From Branchiostoma floridae (Eukaryota; Chordata; Leptocardii; Amphioxiformes; Branchiostomatidae): a DNA stretch of 60,000 bases. This document shows positions 25,891-38,053 of this stretch, piece after piece. Position numbers and translations under genes: made by a program. How positions within the stretch are numbered: position 1 is the stretch's first letter; every line of letters begins with the position of its first letter. The stretch spans positions 12,188,955-12,248,954 of the forward strand of contig NC_049991.1 of assembly GCF_000003815.2 (NCBI RefSeq), read 5' to 3'. A model generated the notes under the pieces. The model worked only from the letters and a program-made list of their open reading frames with translations, had not been told where the DNA came from and did not search any database.

Positions 25891-27920
25891 ACGCCGGGCT
25901 AAGTACAGGTCACAACAAGACATGTTGAAAAGATACAGTTCACAGATACAAAATGAGGCTATTGCTGGATAAACTCACCTTCTCCTCGCTTTTCTGTTAT
26001 AGTGGAGATAAAAGAGCAGATATGTTTTATGATCGATGGTTTGTCAAGGTGCATTAGGAATATGAGTTTTTCTACAGAACTTAGGTGTATGAAATAAGGA
26101 AATTGGTTTTGTATAACCTCATACGGCTCATTTCTCTCTACGGTATACAATCCACACTTTACTACAAAATGACACATGTCCTCTGTTCTATCTAAATTAT
26201 AATATTTGCATAGTCTTTGTTCCAGAGGGGTGCGGGTATAATATGACCGGGAAAACTGACTGACCGACCGGTCACAGACACGACCGTTGCTGTCTACCCT
26301 TTGAAACGTCTGGTAGGCTGTTAGGTTACACTATAGAATATCTATATCATCACATATTGCTTGCATGGCCGACTATAGTACTACAACTCTCAAGTTCCTT
26401 AGATCCATCAGCTGGCTACGTGTGGCACACATCAGGGAACATTCTGTCTGATTCTGAGTATTGCGTTAAATATTAAATAATGGATATGAATTTGGAAAGT
26501 TTCTAAAATCATATCCAGTTGCTTGAGTAACTGCGTTTTGGCGTATCGTATAACCTGGATGTCAAACGCTTCATCGATGCTTTCTCTACATTAATAGGGA
26601 TATCGAATCGAAATAGACAAGCGTCCGCCAGCTCCAACATTTGACGGAGGGCATGAAGAATTTTGGCCGCCGACCAGTCTGATATTTGAAATTCCTCGTT
26701 GGTGTACTCTCACGTCGCAGCTCGGTCGTCTACAACTAGTATGATTTTGTCTTTGCTACCCAATTGTCGAAAATTATGGAAACTGTATACAATTAAAGAT
26801 GGCATTTCTTTCATCGATGTATAATGTACAGGTAACAATACAATTTTATCGTCTTATCTAAGTTAAAATTGCAACATTCGCCAATTCCTGCCTGCAAAGT
26901 CCTGTATGTGGTGATGGAGCTGTATGGATTTTGGGTGAACTAATCCGGGGTTTTTGTGATGGCTGTTTTGTGACAGGCGTATCTGACAATTTAGTCCCCA
27001 ATTTTCATTTTATCTCAGGCAAGAACGTCACTTGATCGAACGAGTACATCAATTGTATCATAGGTACTGCGCTGCCATGGGCAGTAAGTACGTATATAGA
27101 TAGCTAGATGAAAATCATGGAGATCCAATTTTCCTGAAGGTAGGCTTATCGCACAAAAATTGTAAGGCTTCCCAGCTTCCGAGGATTAGATGTATGGAAA
27201 AATTTGTAGGTAGGATTTAAACCTCACGCGTCAAGAGATGTGATAGTGCGCGCTTGGCGACCAATCTTAAAGTTTGTTGAAGTGTTGAAGGACTTGAAGT
27301 GTGTGAGCGTTTATCAAACAGTCGTCCCTGTTTGAAACCATTTTTGCTACAAAAAAAAGATTCCCTTGTTCGTGAGGACTGGTAATGGTATTGCCATCAA
27401 GCGCTGGCACTCATACCTAACAGGCAAACACATCGGTGATGTCTCCATAGAGCTCCTTTCATGCACGTACACTGCAAGCTGGGTATGGCAGATACGATGC
27501 GCATCAGAGAAATGTCGTCTCAGCATCTGAATCACATGCTCCTCCTATCACAAGGCATAACCCAAACACCAGACCGACCACACACGTTTAAACTGTTGGA
27601 GATGAACACGTAATGTTCAACTGAAATGAAAGAGAGCTTAAGAGCTTCTGCAGCTCTACATCAGTGGACATAAGTACCCAGACAACCAAATGGCTGGTGG
27701 AGGCTACTTGGCCATTATACCATTGTCGTTGCCATTCGAGAGCAGTTTGGACGAGCTATCCTTAGGAACAGTAGCCTGAATGAATCACGATTCTAGCAGA
27801 CTTTCTTGTACTTGCTTGGAAGACGCCCAATCAGCCCCTGGCAGAGAGAGATTGTGTTACATGTAAACACTGGTCTGTACGGAAGGATTGTGGCATCTGT
27901 AGGCACACACTTTGTTATCA
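25891..27920. other. Intergenic sequence with one repeat fragment
   Basis: Apart from the fragment at 26500-26582 I see no feature that can be delimited. A 62-codon minus frame at 27347-27535 sits in relatively coding-like sequence but matches nothing I know. Confidence 0.35.
26500..26582 (+). repeat. Dispersed repeat, 3' part only (copy 2)
   Basis: AAATCATATCCAGTTGCTTG, AGTAACTGCGTTTTGGCGTA and CCTGGATGTC match the downstream half of the repeats at 5311 and 49493. The hairpin-bearing upstream half is absent, so this is a 5'-truncated copy. Confidence 0.55.
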
Positions 27921-28361
27921 TTAGGGGCGGGTACGATGTACCGCTACAAAACCGCTTTTTCTTGTTTTACCTGTGCGGAAAAACCAGACCTGAAAAAATT
28001 CAGTAGACCAGATGTTGGACTGATTAGAAAATGAACAGATAATACTTTCACTTCGGCAGCAAGCGTTGACGTGTTTTGAGGCTTACTGGTCCAAGGAAAT
28101 AGCAAGATCGAAGTAGAGGAGAGATGATAGTAATTTTTATCAAATTCCAACAGTCAAACTTGGTCTGATTTAACAGAGGCTTGTATACGTGAAAATAGGA
28201 TACTCCACCAAACAGATTTCTTTGCAGCGAAATGAACCATTGTTTGGAGTATTGTCCATTCACAAACAATTAGGTCCAGGTTTAGGTCCGGACCTGGACC
28301 TGACCCTTTGGACCTGGACCGTACATGCACCTGAATTTTCTGTACCGGTACCCATCCCTAG
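27921..28361 (-). mobile_element. CTAGGG...GGTACC TIR element, copy B
   Basis: The element is inverted relative to the other two copies. Its outer right end, TGTACCGGTACCCATCCCTAG, is the well-kept terminus. The left end (TTAGGGGCGGGTACGATGTACC) is slightly decayed. Read on the minus strand, the interior follows copies A and C throughout, including a CTCTACTTCGATCTTGCTATTT block and GGTCCAGGTCCGGACC near the terminus. It is non-coding and about 441 bp. Confidence 0.75.
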
Positions 28362-29236
28362 TGTTTTGAGATAAGGCGATTGTTATGGACAGGTCCTCTA
28401 ACGTGACGCATACGTTAATGTATCATCAGCGTAAGCAAGTGTCAAAGACCTTGCGCTCTGCCAAACTGTAAGATCAATTAGCGTGTGTTTAAGGTAAAAG
28501 CCATCACTGCCATGGGTGAGCACACAGCTCGGATACTCTATGGAATTTTCATTGTGTTGTTGAAGTCTGAACCCACGTGAACATGCCATGTGTGCCGATA
28601 CCTCAGAGGACTGCTTCTGCCCCGGAAGGATGTCGATTGAGATACAACACTCATTTGGACTGAAGCACGACTTCTCGTGGACTAAAAGGTTTTCAAAGCT
28701 GTGAAAGTACCCCTCTGGCATTACACAATGCCACTGTTAGCTCTTGGGATGTCATTAGTAAAATGCCACATATTCTATGAACTTTTCATCATAAGCCTTA
28801 TGCATTTCTTATGTTACATTTGATGAGGATCCTGTCCATAGGAGCCTTTTCTTCAGTTATATTAACGACTGAATCGCTGTGGTAATGAGAAACATGTTAT
28901 TTCGCGTCCATTCTACAAAATGGCATTCTGCAAAAGGGCAACGTTGACTGATTCATGTTCTCAATGTATTTTCTTCTCCACGTTCTGCATTAAGTAGTAG
29001 GTACAGAATTGCAAAGACTTGATCACTTATTTGGTCTGACTCTTTCTGCCAATATGGCTTTCATCTGGGTCATTTCGTGCTTTAATTGCTCACATAGGTA
29101 CAACTTAATATGACATCCACCGTGTTTTGAAATGTCGTGACTGTCACTTTCTGGGACGCACATGCAATTTTGTTCTACCAGTGGGATTTGTTAGTATCCG
29201 GATGCAAAACATGAATGTATGCCTCTGCAAATGCCA
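28362..29236. other. Intergenic sequence, nothing recognised
   Basis: A minus-strand frame at 28398-28721 contains a YADD tetrapeptide, but no other reverse transcriptase motif surrounds it. No gene or element is supported. Confidence 0.4.
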
Positions 29237-29264
29237 ATAATTTGATTTGATTTGATTTGATTTA
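29237..29264. repeat. (GATTT)n pentanucleotide tract
   Basis: About five units of GATTT run directly into ATTGGAATTGCAACAATACA. Such a tract followed by a unique phrase suggests the tail of a short retroposon, although no promoter boxes or target duplication could be assigned. Confidence 0.5.
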
Positions 29265-30827
29265 TTGGAATTGCAACAATACAATACTCGCGGATCACAG
29301 GCAGCGGTAGGCTGGTTTTGTGATCCACACATCAATACGTATACATATAAACATTACATTAATACACTGAAAAGATAGAGCATTGGTTAAAAACTATTAA
29401 CGTTAAATACAATAAATCTACATTTGTGTTTGTCTATGTCCATATATATGTTGTAATCATTCATGTCAATCAGAGCTACATCTCGAATGTACATGATTTC
29501 ATGCGGTCAATTAGGAGGAGAAAGTTTAGGTTAGGATAACAAAACACGTCTACTGACGCAATGGTCAAGGTACACCTTGACCTTCTCCTATCTGAGTGAT
29601 AAGTTTCCATATTCTGCTCAGGGGTCTTGATATGAACTTTATTGCACAGCAAATAAACTTAAGGTCAGCCTAGAGAGAATGAAAGTCACTAGGTAGGGAG
29701 GGATTTGAGTGAAGGGCTTTAGGCTACAATACGTTAGGAATTCTGAGAATGAGCTTAAGGACATGAATAAAAAAATATTCCGAGGTTACTGTGTCCATAC
29801 AAAGTTATTATGAGATAGAGACACTCTTTAATAACTGCTGCTGGCATTTCATGTACTAGAACTTCAAGCCTCTCGGGAAAAGTGGCAATGGATGTGATAT
29901 CTTGACCTGGTGAATATAGACGGGGAATTTCAGAAGGCTTTATCCTCTGAGAGATTCATGTTGCTTAGAAACTTTGGAAGACGACTATCTCTCAAGCGGC
30001 CCCTGAGGATTCGGAAATCAACCAACTGAGACGTGAAATTACTGTGATACAACTCAAACGAGTACCTTTAAATGAAAACAGCTAGAGGCAAACATTTTAG
30101 CCTGCCTGACTGAAGAGGGCGGAATAATATCTGGTATTACTTTTATCATTTTGATATTGTTCCATACCCCTAAGGAATTCTTAGATCACGCTCAGGGAAT
30201 GCTCTAAAGGCCCCAAATTTGATTTGTATGCTTCCCCGACCTGTTGGGTACGTGGTAGCATACTTCGCTTCCGGCGAAGCGTGAATATCACGCTATCTAC
30301 TTCAGCCTGGGTTTTAAGGTCAAAGTCCCGGCGCCGCTTCGTAAATTACAATCATGGATTACGGCAGACTTATTACAGGACAGGAGACGATCAATTTTAC
30401 TCGAACTCTGGCTTTAAAATCCCGTGCAGTTAATGCAGCTTTACGTGTGCATGTGCGCAATATTACCAGTAGCGATGATTATACGTCAAACCGCTGCTCC
30501 ATTCGCCAAAACTTACCCGGAACGTATTGTACGGAATCCTGATACCTTCCGCTTGAAGAGGTGGGCTTGAGGATGGATTGCCTTTAAACATGGGATTTGC
30601 TGCATTTAGACCACATGGGCAGGAACGTGCAAATAAAGATCATTCATTTAAACAACCACATGTGGAGTTAACACTGCTATCAAAATCATGACTGGGAGAT
30701 ATGGTAGCTTTTAAATATGTCAGCAATTATTCATCTTCCAGTCATTCTGCTTTCCTGATGTCAAGCTGTGATGAGTGCTGATGCTCCCATTCTGTCTCCT
30801 CTGTCAAAACTGTACGAAACTGAAGCA
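29265..30827. other. Intergenic sequence upstream of the receptor gene
   Basis: No coding region is supported. A phrase containing ACTTTATTGCACA near 29637 resembles repeat tails elsewhere in the window. The 3' part may contain distal control sequence of the receptor gene, but I can point to no specific site. Confidence 0.35.
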
Positions 30828-30834
30828 TATAAAG
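30828..30834 (+). promoter_or_regulatory. Candidate TATA box of the receptor gene
   Basis: TATAAAG lies about 120 bp before the ATG at 30948. This would put initiation near 30860 and give a short unspliced leader of roughly 90 nt. A CTACTCAG just before the coding region could instead be a splice acceptor for an upstream non-coding exon, in which case this TATA box would be spurious. Confidence 0.35.
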
Positions 30835-30947
30835 CAGCTACTTGACCCTAAATCTCTTTTGCAATAAAGCATTAACTTTAACCCAAATTCCCCGCATTCT
30901 ACTCAGGTTTCACGCTCGAAAGAAGACAGTTGTGAGAAAAAAACAAG

Positions 30948-33176
30948 ATGGAGGTTGAAGAAGACGAGTTCAATTCCTCCATGAACGCATCACAGATATG
31001 GAACAGCAATGCCGGACAACTGAACACCATCCGGGTTACCATGTCTGTGGTTCTTTACTCCATCTGTGTGGTTGGTCTTCTTGGGAACACCTTGGTAAGT
31101 GTCCTTTATGTTGTTGAGCGCTTTTATTCATGTATAAGTATGCATTTACAAATATGTGCATTTCCTGCATGTTCAGACTTAGGATGGAGTAAGAACAAGT
31201 GTAGGTGCTACTATCTGTGATTGAGCAATCATTCCCTATAGAATATTACAAGTCATGATAATCTCATCTGTTATTTTTCCATCTTCAGGTCATGTATGTC
31301 TTGGTTCGCTACTCCAAGCTCCGCAACACGGCAGACGTCTTCATCTTCAACATGGCGCTGGCAGACGAGGTCTTCCTCCTCGGCGTGCCCTTCTTCGCGC
31401 ACCAGTTCGTCGCCGACGAGTGGCCGTTCGGCGCGATCATGTGTAAGATCATCTACGCCCTCGACGCCAACAACCAGTTCGCCAGCGTCTACATCCTGGC
31501 CTGTATGAGCATCGACCGGTACCTCGCCATCGGGCACCCCATCCGCTCCCTGGGCATCCGCACCCGAAAGGTTGCCGCCATCACGAATGTCGGAATCTGG
31601 TTGGCGTCCCTGGTGTCCATCTCGCCTGTCTGGATCTTTTCAAGCCTCGAGACTTACCCAGACGGCAGCCAGATTTGCGTCATGCAGTTTCCAAAGGTGA
31701 AGTGGCCTTTACTAGAAGTTTGTTTTTCAATTGTTTTGCATACAAAAATACCCGCGAACCTCCTCATGGCATAACGCACCAGGTTTTTACTCAACAGCAC
31801 AGGCTGCATATCCGGATATACTTATTTGATCAATTCATGCCCTTATGGGTCCCTACACTTTTCGATACTAGTAAGTGTTGTGGGTTCTTTAAAGTGCTCG
31901 AAGTGTGGCTCTCTTTAACCATAGGCCTTACGCTTGACGTTCTATCCACGGGCCAACCCTAGCCAGCAAGCTAAGCACTTATTTATACATATGAGTGTTA
32001 GGTGCCTTTCCCAAAGGTACACCATCAGTTTCTGCTGATTCTGAGTCAGAAACTCTAACCCACTAGGTCACCTTGCCACCCCTTTGCTGGATTTTATTGT
32101 GTTTCCAAATTCAATATTCACATAACGAAGGATTGCACGAACATGAAAGACTGTCACAACTAATTCACGGCTCGACTTTGATCGGTTGCTGCATCTTAAT
32201 GACCCATCTGTATTGACGCACGTGCCTTCTATTCGTGGGCGGCACGAAGCAGGCTTCAAATGTCACCAGGAGAAGACCATCCGGTGAACGGATGTTCATT
32301 AAGATTAGTCTTTCCTCTGAGCTCATGGTGCATGAAAGACACTTATCAAAGATTGCATGAGGGTTTTTTAAACTCTCGTAGTCAACCTTAACTAAAGTAG
32401 TTGGATTCAAAGGAGAAGGCTCTCGATTCAGACAAGTGGTTGTATACGATTTATTTCAGGATTCCAAAGACCTGTACTGGTTCACCGTCTATCACTTCAC
32501 CCTGGCCTTCGTCCTGCCCCTGACTGTCATCACCGTGTGCTACCTGATGGTTCTCCACAAGCTGGCCACTGTCGTCGTGCCGTCCGAATCCAACGCTGAG
32601 AAACGCACCAAGAAGGTAGGTTCAAACAGGCAAGAAAACAAACACACACCATTCGAGTAATTGAAAAGGTTATTTAGTTCTAACAAAAAGTTGACCTAAC
32701 ACCTTTGATCGACGCTTTGTCAACGGCATCCTTGTTTCTATCGTTTAGTAGTTGATCGTTTGTCGTTGGCACAGGTTGCTAAGATGGTCCTCTTGGTTGT
32801 CGTGATGTTTGTGGTCTGCTGGCTGCCTTTCTACGTCGTCGCGCTCATCAACGTCAACATGGGCCGCCCGACCTACGCCTTCCTGGTGGCCTACTTCTTC
32901 AGCATCGGTCTGGGCTACGCCAACAGCTGCGTGAACCCGTTCATCTACGTCCTGTTCAGCTCCAAGTTCCGTAAGCGCACCCTGGAGGCGCTGTCGTGCC
33001 GGGGCAGCTGCTGCGGGACCCAGGTCCACCCCATCGATGATGTCAATGCCGTGGCGGCTGGCGCCAATGGGCCTGGCAATAACGACAACAACTACAACAG
33101 GACGGGGCTACGCACCGGGCGGACCCCGATCTCACAACCAGCACATGAGATGAAGAACCTTCCCGGACAGATGTAA
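30948..33176 (+). CDS. Melanin-concentrating hormone receptor-like GPCR
   Basis: A rhodopsin-class peptide receptor of 370 residues, in four coding exons: 30948-31094, 31289-31696, 32460-32615 and 32775-33176. All three introns are GT-AG and phase 0. Residues seen include N-glycosylation sites at Asn9 and Asn13, Asn47 (TM1), Asp75 (TM2), Cys101 and Cys179 (likely disulfide), Asp108 at position 3.32, DRY at 125-127, CWLP at 252-255, NPFIY at 291-295, and Cys312/316/317 as possible palmitoylation sites. The TM3 stretch LDANNQFASVYIL and the TM7 stretch LGYANSCVNPF match vertebrate MCHR more closely than somatostatin or opioid receptors. In MCHR1 the Asp at 3.32 is known to be needed for MCH binding. 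It is expected to act at the plasma membrane through G proteins; ligand and coupling are inferred. The start is the first ATG of the exon and gives a normal receptor N-terminus. Confidence in a receptor of the somatostatin/MCH group is very high, and in the MCHR assignment high. Confidence 0.9.
31961..32090 (-). repeat. tRNA-related SINE fragment in receptor intron 2
   Basis: Read on the minus strand, TGGCAAGGTGACCTAGTGG resembles a tRNA A box, and TTTGGGAAAGGCAC matches the CTTGGGAAAGGCAC segment of the SINE at 47438-47835. The expected B box is not intact, so this is an inactive, internally deleted copy. It lies antisense within the intron between exons 2 and 3 of the receptor. Confidence 0.45.
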
Positions 33177-33306
33177 AAGCCTCAACAGTTGGTCAATCAG
33201 TCTGAGAGGCGACCGCTATAATACTACATGACCATCAGTATTTTAGTATCGAGGGGATATTCTACCGTCAAATTCGATATGGATGTCCGCATGGCTCTAA
33301 TAGCCT

Positions 33307-33354
<48 letters not shown>

Positions 33355-33391
33355 ATGTGCGTGTGTGTGTGTGCGCGCGCGCGCGTGTGTT

Positions 33392-33425
<34 letters not shown>

Positions 33426-35155
33426 CGCGCGCGTGCCTGCCTGCCTGCTTGTCAACTTTTCTAGATGCGTTTGCGTGTCAGTGCTCTTATGTCTATGTGC
33501 GTGTCTGTGCCGGGTTGTGTGTTTGTGTCAAAGTATGTATTGATGGAGGAATGAATTTTTGCTCGTGCGTTTGTGAATGCGTGCCCTACCTGAGTTAAAG
33601 TTGGTTCACACTTGCATATATAATCAAGTCCGTATGAGCTCGAGGTCCGTTTGGAAGTCTTAGCCTCTACCAGGCTACACAGGTCGCTGGAAAATGCTTC
33701 TCGGACAGCTAACTCCTCTGGCATGTTGTGTCTATATTTCTCAAACTTCTACTATTTTCCCAGTGACCTGTGGAGCCTGGTACCTCATACGGACTTGAAT
33801 GTTATGAACTTGAACGTATAACCCGGCTATGTTTTGTGATGGCGTACCCTACCTGAGGTAGGGACAACTCAACCTATATTATCGGAAACATTCTCTGTCA
33901 CATTTTACACGGACGCTTCGTAACGCGCGTGGTCTAGTCGGTGGTGACCCTGATTATGGACCAGAAGATCGGAACTTTGAATCTTGACGCTACTGAAAAT
34001 GGTTCTCAGAATGGGATTTTGCAAACGTTACATTGTTCTATGTAAGTAAGGAAGAGCAACGGAAAACGTCCCCGTCATGTAACGTTATACATTTTGACTG
34101 TAAGTATTGTCTGCCCTTTTTGACGAATAGGACAGCAGGGACACACGTATATTTTGCCAGAGACACGTTTCAGGTTCGTCTTTAATTTATTGGGAATGTA
34201 GATGTGTATTACTCTCCCTAAGTTTCGTACATCACAAACTATAATTTTCAAACCAGGAATCCAAGATAGTCGTGGTCATGATGTTGTAATTTCCATACTT
34301 TATTGTTCGATAATCAAGAATATTCGAAACGTGGAGTACATGTTTGTCCCGTGAACATGTCGTTATACGTCATTATTTGGTAATGATCCTACCGTTACGT
34401 TCTGTCACGTTTGTTGCTTGACTGGTTGGTTTAAAATGTATGCACCTGTCTTTGACTATCTTCAGATCCACAATTAGCACCAGACATAAGCACAATCGTA
34501 ATATATGTTAGTGTTTGGTTTGCTATATCTTGTGTAATGAAAACACCACAGTCTACAGTTGTGCTGGCCGCAACATGTAAATAACTGCTGCTGATCTTAT
34601 ACCGATTGTCGACAGTCCAGGCCCCAGACTTTGCAACGTTGATAAAAGATATCTTCGGGAGATCTGAGCTAGCTTCTCAAATGGCACGTTTTGGATGTAA
34701 TGTGACTATCAATATTTTTTATGTCAAGGCAATTATCAACCAAGAGATGTAGTTAAATGTGATATTTGTATCATTTTACATACAGATATGGATTTGTCTT
34801 GGTGTCATTCTGATGATATATAATTTTCTTCATTGATTCGTTAAAGCAAGGTCGCGATATTGCTGGAATCAATTCTATGGGAATACTATTCGGAACACAG
34901 ATTCTTGAATCAGCTACATTATGTGTGTAAATGGCGTTTCAGCTTTCGACAGTTCGTTACGTGCATATCGAAGTCATTGTGGATTTGAGAGGTGTATTTG
35001 GTCAGATGTTATATTTTACCGCGTGTTGTAAAATGTCCATGGTATGCCATTAAATGCGTCACATCAGTTTATGACTCGCTCCTACTACGTATATATGTGC
35101 AGCACTTACCTAATAGGACATTTACACACGGAAATAAAACAAGATTAAAGCTAGA
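33177..35155 (+). other. Putative 3' UTR and flank of the receptor gene
   Basis: No further coding region is seen after the stop at 33174-33176. An AATAAA at 35133-35138 could be the polyadenylation signal, which would make a 3' UTR of about 2 kb including a long GT repeat. An earlier, non-canonical signal is equally possible. Confidence 0.3.
33303..33440. repeat. (GT)n compound microsatellite
   Basis: About 130 bp of near-continuous GT with short GCGCGC interruptions, trailing into GCCTGCCTGC. It opens long frames in all registers (poly Cys-Val), which are artefacts. It begins about 130 bp after the receptor stop codon, and the alternating purine-pyrimidine run is of the kind that can adopt Z-DNA. 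Confidence 0.95.
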
Positions 35156-36310
35156 TACCCGTTAGGCAATGAGAATTCCAACGGGACGACTCAAACTTCT
35201 AGTGATATGGATTCTCAGATGATGTATCTGTCCGTTCGGTCACTGTGGATCAATTGTTATTACGGTAAAGCCCATATTGTAATTTCACGGAAATGGGAAC
35301 TGAAAGATACATCAGGTGATATGGGATATCGTGATCACTTTGCAATACGTATTGTACACTTCCTACAATCTTTACATTAGACATAAGAATGGATGAATCT
35401 AACTTGAATGATACCAAGCCAATGGCCAAAACGTCTCTATTGGACAACTCTTAGTTGCGAACGGGAATTTGAAGCCATCCACTATATAGACGCTGAGTGC
35501 ACAAGCCTCGAGCTGCTAGGTGTTAGCTTAAGTACTGTCATTGAGATTTGGCTCACGCCTACTCCCTACAAAGGTCTTTTGAAAAGGTGGAACGTACATG
35601 TACATCCGTTTTGCAGGTGTGCATTTTCCAAGATGAAAGTGTCGAACTTTCGCCCACCTGCACTGACCTACCATTAACGTTACAGGAGCTTACGTTCAAT
35701 AAAGAAATACTTTCATATGTAATAAAGAGTCATTGAGTAACTTAGTAATTGCACGAACTCCCGAGATGGACGTTAAATAACATGCTATGTCATAGCACAT
35801 TATGTCACCTGCGAGATCACAGGATGGGCAAAGTGTAATCAAGTTACACCGTTCAACCAATCACAGAACTACCACCCATGGCAACAGGTGCATATCTGTG
35901 GAACAATGACGTAAAGAGGGCGACTTAAGTGATGACCAGGCAACTTGTGAGGTAGAGCGGGCCAGGTGGACCATTTTAGAGCTTTCAGATAGGAGGCGGT
36001 GATGGGAAAGCTGGCGGAGGTAAGTGGAAAAGTTTTCATGCGAAGGAAATTTTGCAAAAAGTGACTTCTCATGCAGGGCTAGCTCGTGTTTTCAACAGAA
36101 TCCACCTGCTAATGTTACCTTTCGCCAAAATGTCTTTACTTTGGGTCCTCGGAACGTTACCTTTTAGTAAAGAGATATCTAACGTTAATATAATAATAAT
36201 ATATATAACGTTATATCATAAAGGCCAAGGCAACGTTTTCACTGAGCAAATGATGAATCTAGATGCCCGTTACATACACTCAAAGTCACATGACAACCAA
36301 CTGAATATTC
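35156..36310. other. Intergenic gap between convergent genes
   Basis: This separates the 3' ends of the plus-strand receptor and the minus-strand transporter. No gene is recognised. AATAAA sequences occur near 35699 and 35721 on the plus strand but have no transcript to serve that I can identify. Confidence 0.35.
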
Positions 36311-38053
36311 GATTCGATTCATTTTCATTCTTTATTCCAGTTTAAACCTTGCATACACACAAAAGGTAGTCTGCATGGCATGATATATTTTGTAAATACA
36401 GTACTCTCACACCCTTTGTGTAACACGAGGAAGACATTTCAAAGCCTCAACAAGTCCCTGGCATAATATGTAACAGTAATTCCTTTTCTATACACACTGA
36501 TTTTCCTTCTATCAGACATGGTCTTGAAGTTAAACTCTTTCCACCACCAGAACCTACGGAATGTGACAGGACTCAACGTATAATGTTACATGTATGTACA
36601 ATATAAAGTGTCAGATGAAAATAACACTGGTTTTCATCATATCAACATGACACAACTAACGAAAAATCGCTTTCTGTGTGACACTTTATCTCACTAAAAC
36701 AAAGAGGCGCTTTAGTGCTTTTCTGAATGACCTTACTTTTGGTGCAACAGAAATTGCCCAAAGAAGTATGCATTATATGTAACATGTATGAAATGCATTG
36801 GGAGGATACAAGGTAGCTACTCTGGTCCTAAAGAAATATTCCTCTAGTATTACCATATTGCCTCTTGAATAAATATCTATTTATTGACCTCTTGGAGGTA
36901 AATAGTCACCCCCTGAATATGTACAGCTCAAAATACTCAACAATAACATTACTTTGAAATAAATCAATCTCAATCACTAGAATTACAGTAAACCTTAAAA
37001 ACATTATCATACTGTACACTATATAATCTCAAGGCACTTACTGCTTCTCATTGATATGTATTGTTCTTTCAGCATTTCACAGACAGCTGTGCACGTGCAA
37101 AGCTGTATATTAATGAGAAAGCTACAACATCTATATGTACATCTGCATCATAGCTAATGATTTAACATCTTTTAATCTCATTGTAAAGTCTTTCAAAGTT
37201 CACTTTTGGGTCATATCACTGTCATCTGATGGATATTATTATGTTTCAGAATGTAAAATCATATAATCTCTATGGATGAATTCAGTCCATTGCACTGCCA
37301 GCCATTTGGAACATGATTTGCACAACTGCCACCAAGTTTTTTCTGCGGAGAGAGAACCTTAATCTTAATGGAACTTAAGGAAAGTCCTTATAATCATTGT
37401 CCTTAAATGGAGTGAAATAAAAGCTCGAGCTTTTCCAACAACAGCAAAGAAACTCCAGGAGCTAAGGAAGCTTGCAGGATGCAAAGCACAACAGAAAAGG
37501 ATGAAGAAAGACTGAATGCAGCTATAGGACTTTCCAGAATATTGATGCAGAACCCAGTGACTGATGATGATGATGAAATAAAAGGAACCTGGAACTGGTA
37601 GACTTTTCTGGGCAATATGACTTGGTAATGGAAGCACTTGAATTACAACTGCATCATAAACCGTATATTGTGGTAATCTCATAAAATTAGAATGGAATGC
37701 GCCCTTTGTAAAAGTAGTAAAAACAGCTGAGAGTGGAATTTGGTAATCTATCTGAGTCATATTCTCGATGGTTTAACAGCCTATAATAAGCAGTAAAATT
37801 GAACCATTTACACCACAAATTTCCAGTCTTTGAACAGGACACATAAATTCTCTGAGAATATTGCAATATTAAACAAGGAATTGCCTTCTACTAAAATAGG
37901 CTTGTAAATGTATGTACTTACACAATAGAATTCAGCACTCTTTTTTTGCAGCAAATTTTCATAAAACCATCTTCAGAAAATGCTTGTGACATGTTTGTCA
38001 GCATCACCTTTGAGATATACAAAAAAAAAGGAAGAAAACTGCAAGAAAAATGC
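36311..38053 (-). other. Putative 3' UTR of the complete SLC26A11-like gene
   Basis: This AT-rich stretch lacks recognisable repeats, in contrast to the introns upstream. On the minus strand AATAAA occurs at 36885-36880 and 36336-36331. Either could end a long 3' UTR after the stop at 38056-38054. This is inference only. Confidence 0.3.

Noticed and set aside
28398-28721. YADD tetrapeptide suggesting a reverse transcriptase
   Set aside because: None of the neighbouring palm motifs is present in any frame, and the motif sits at the very end of the frame; a four-residue match is expected by chance.
31271-31537. Acidic minus-strand frame opposite receptor exon 2
   Set aside because: It is the antisense shadow of a GC-rich coding exon; the plus strand encodes clear transmembrane receptor motifs.
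33228-33598. Long Cys-Val open frames on the plus strand
   Set aside because: They are translations of the GT microsatellite, open in several frames at once.
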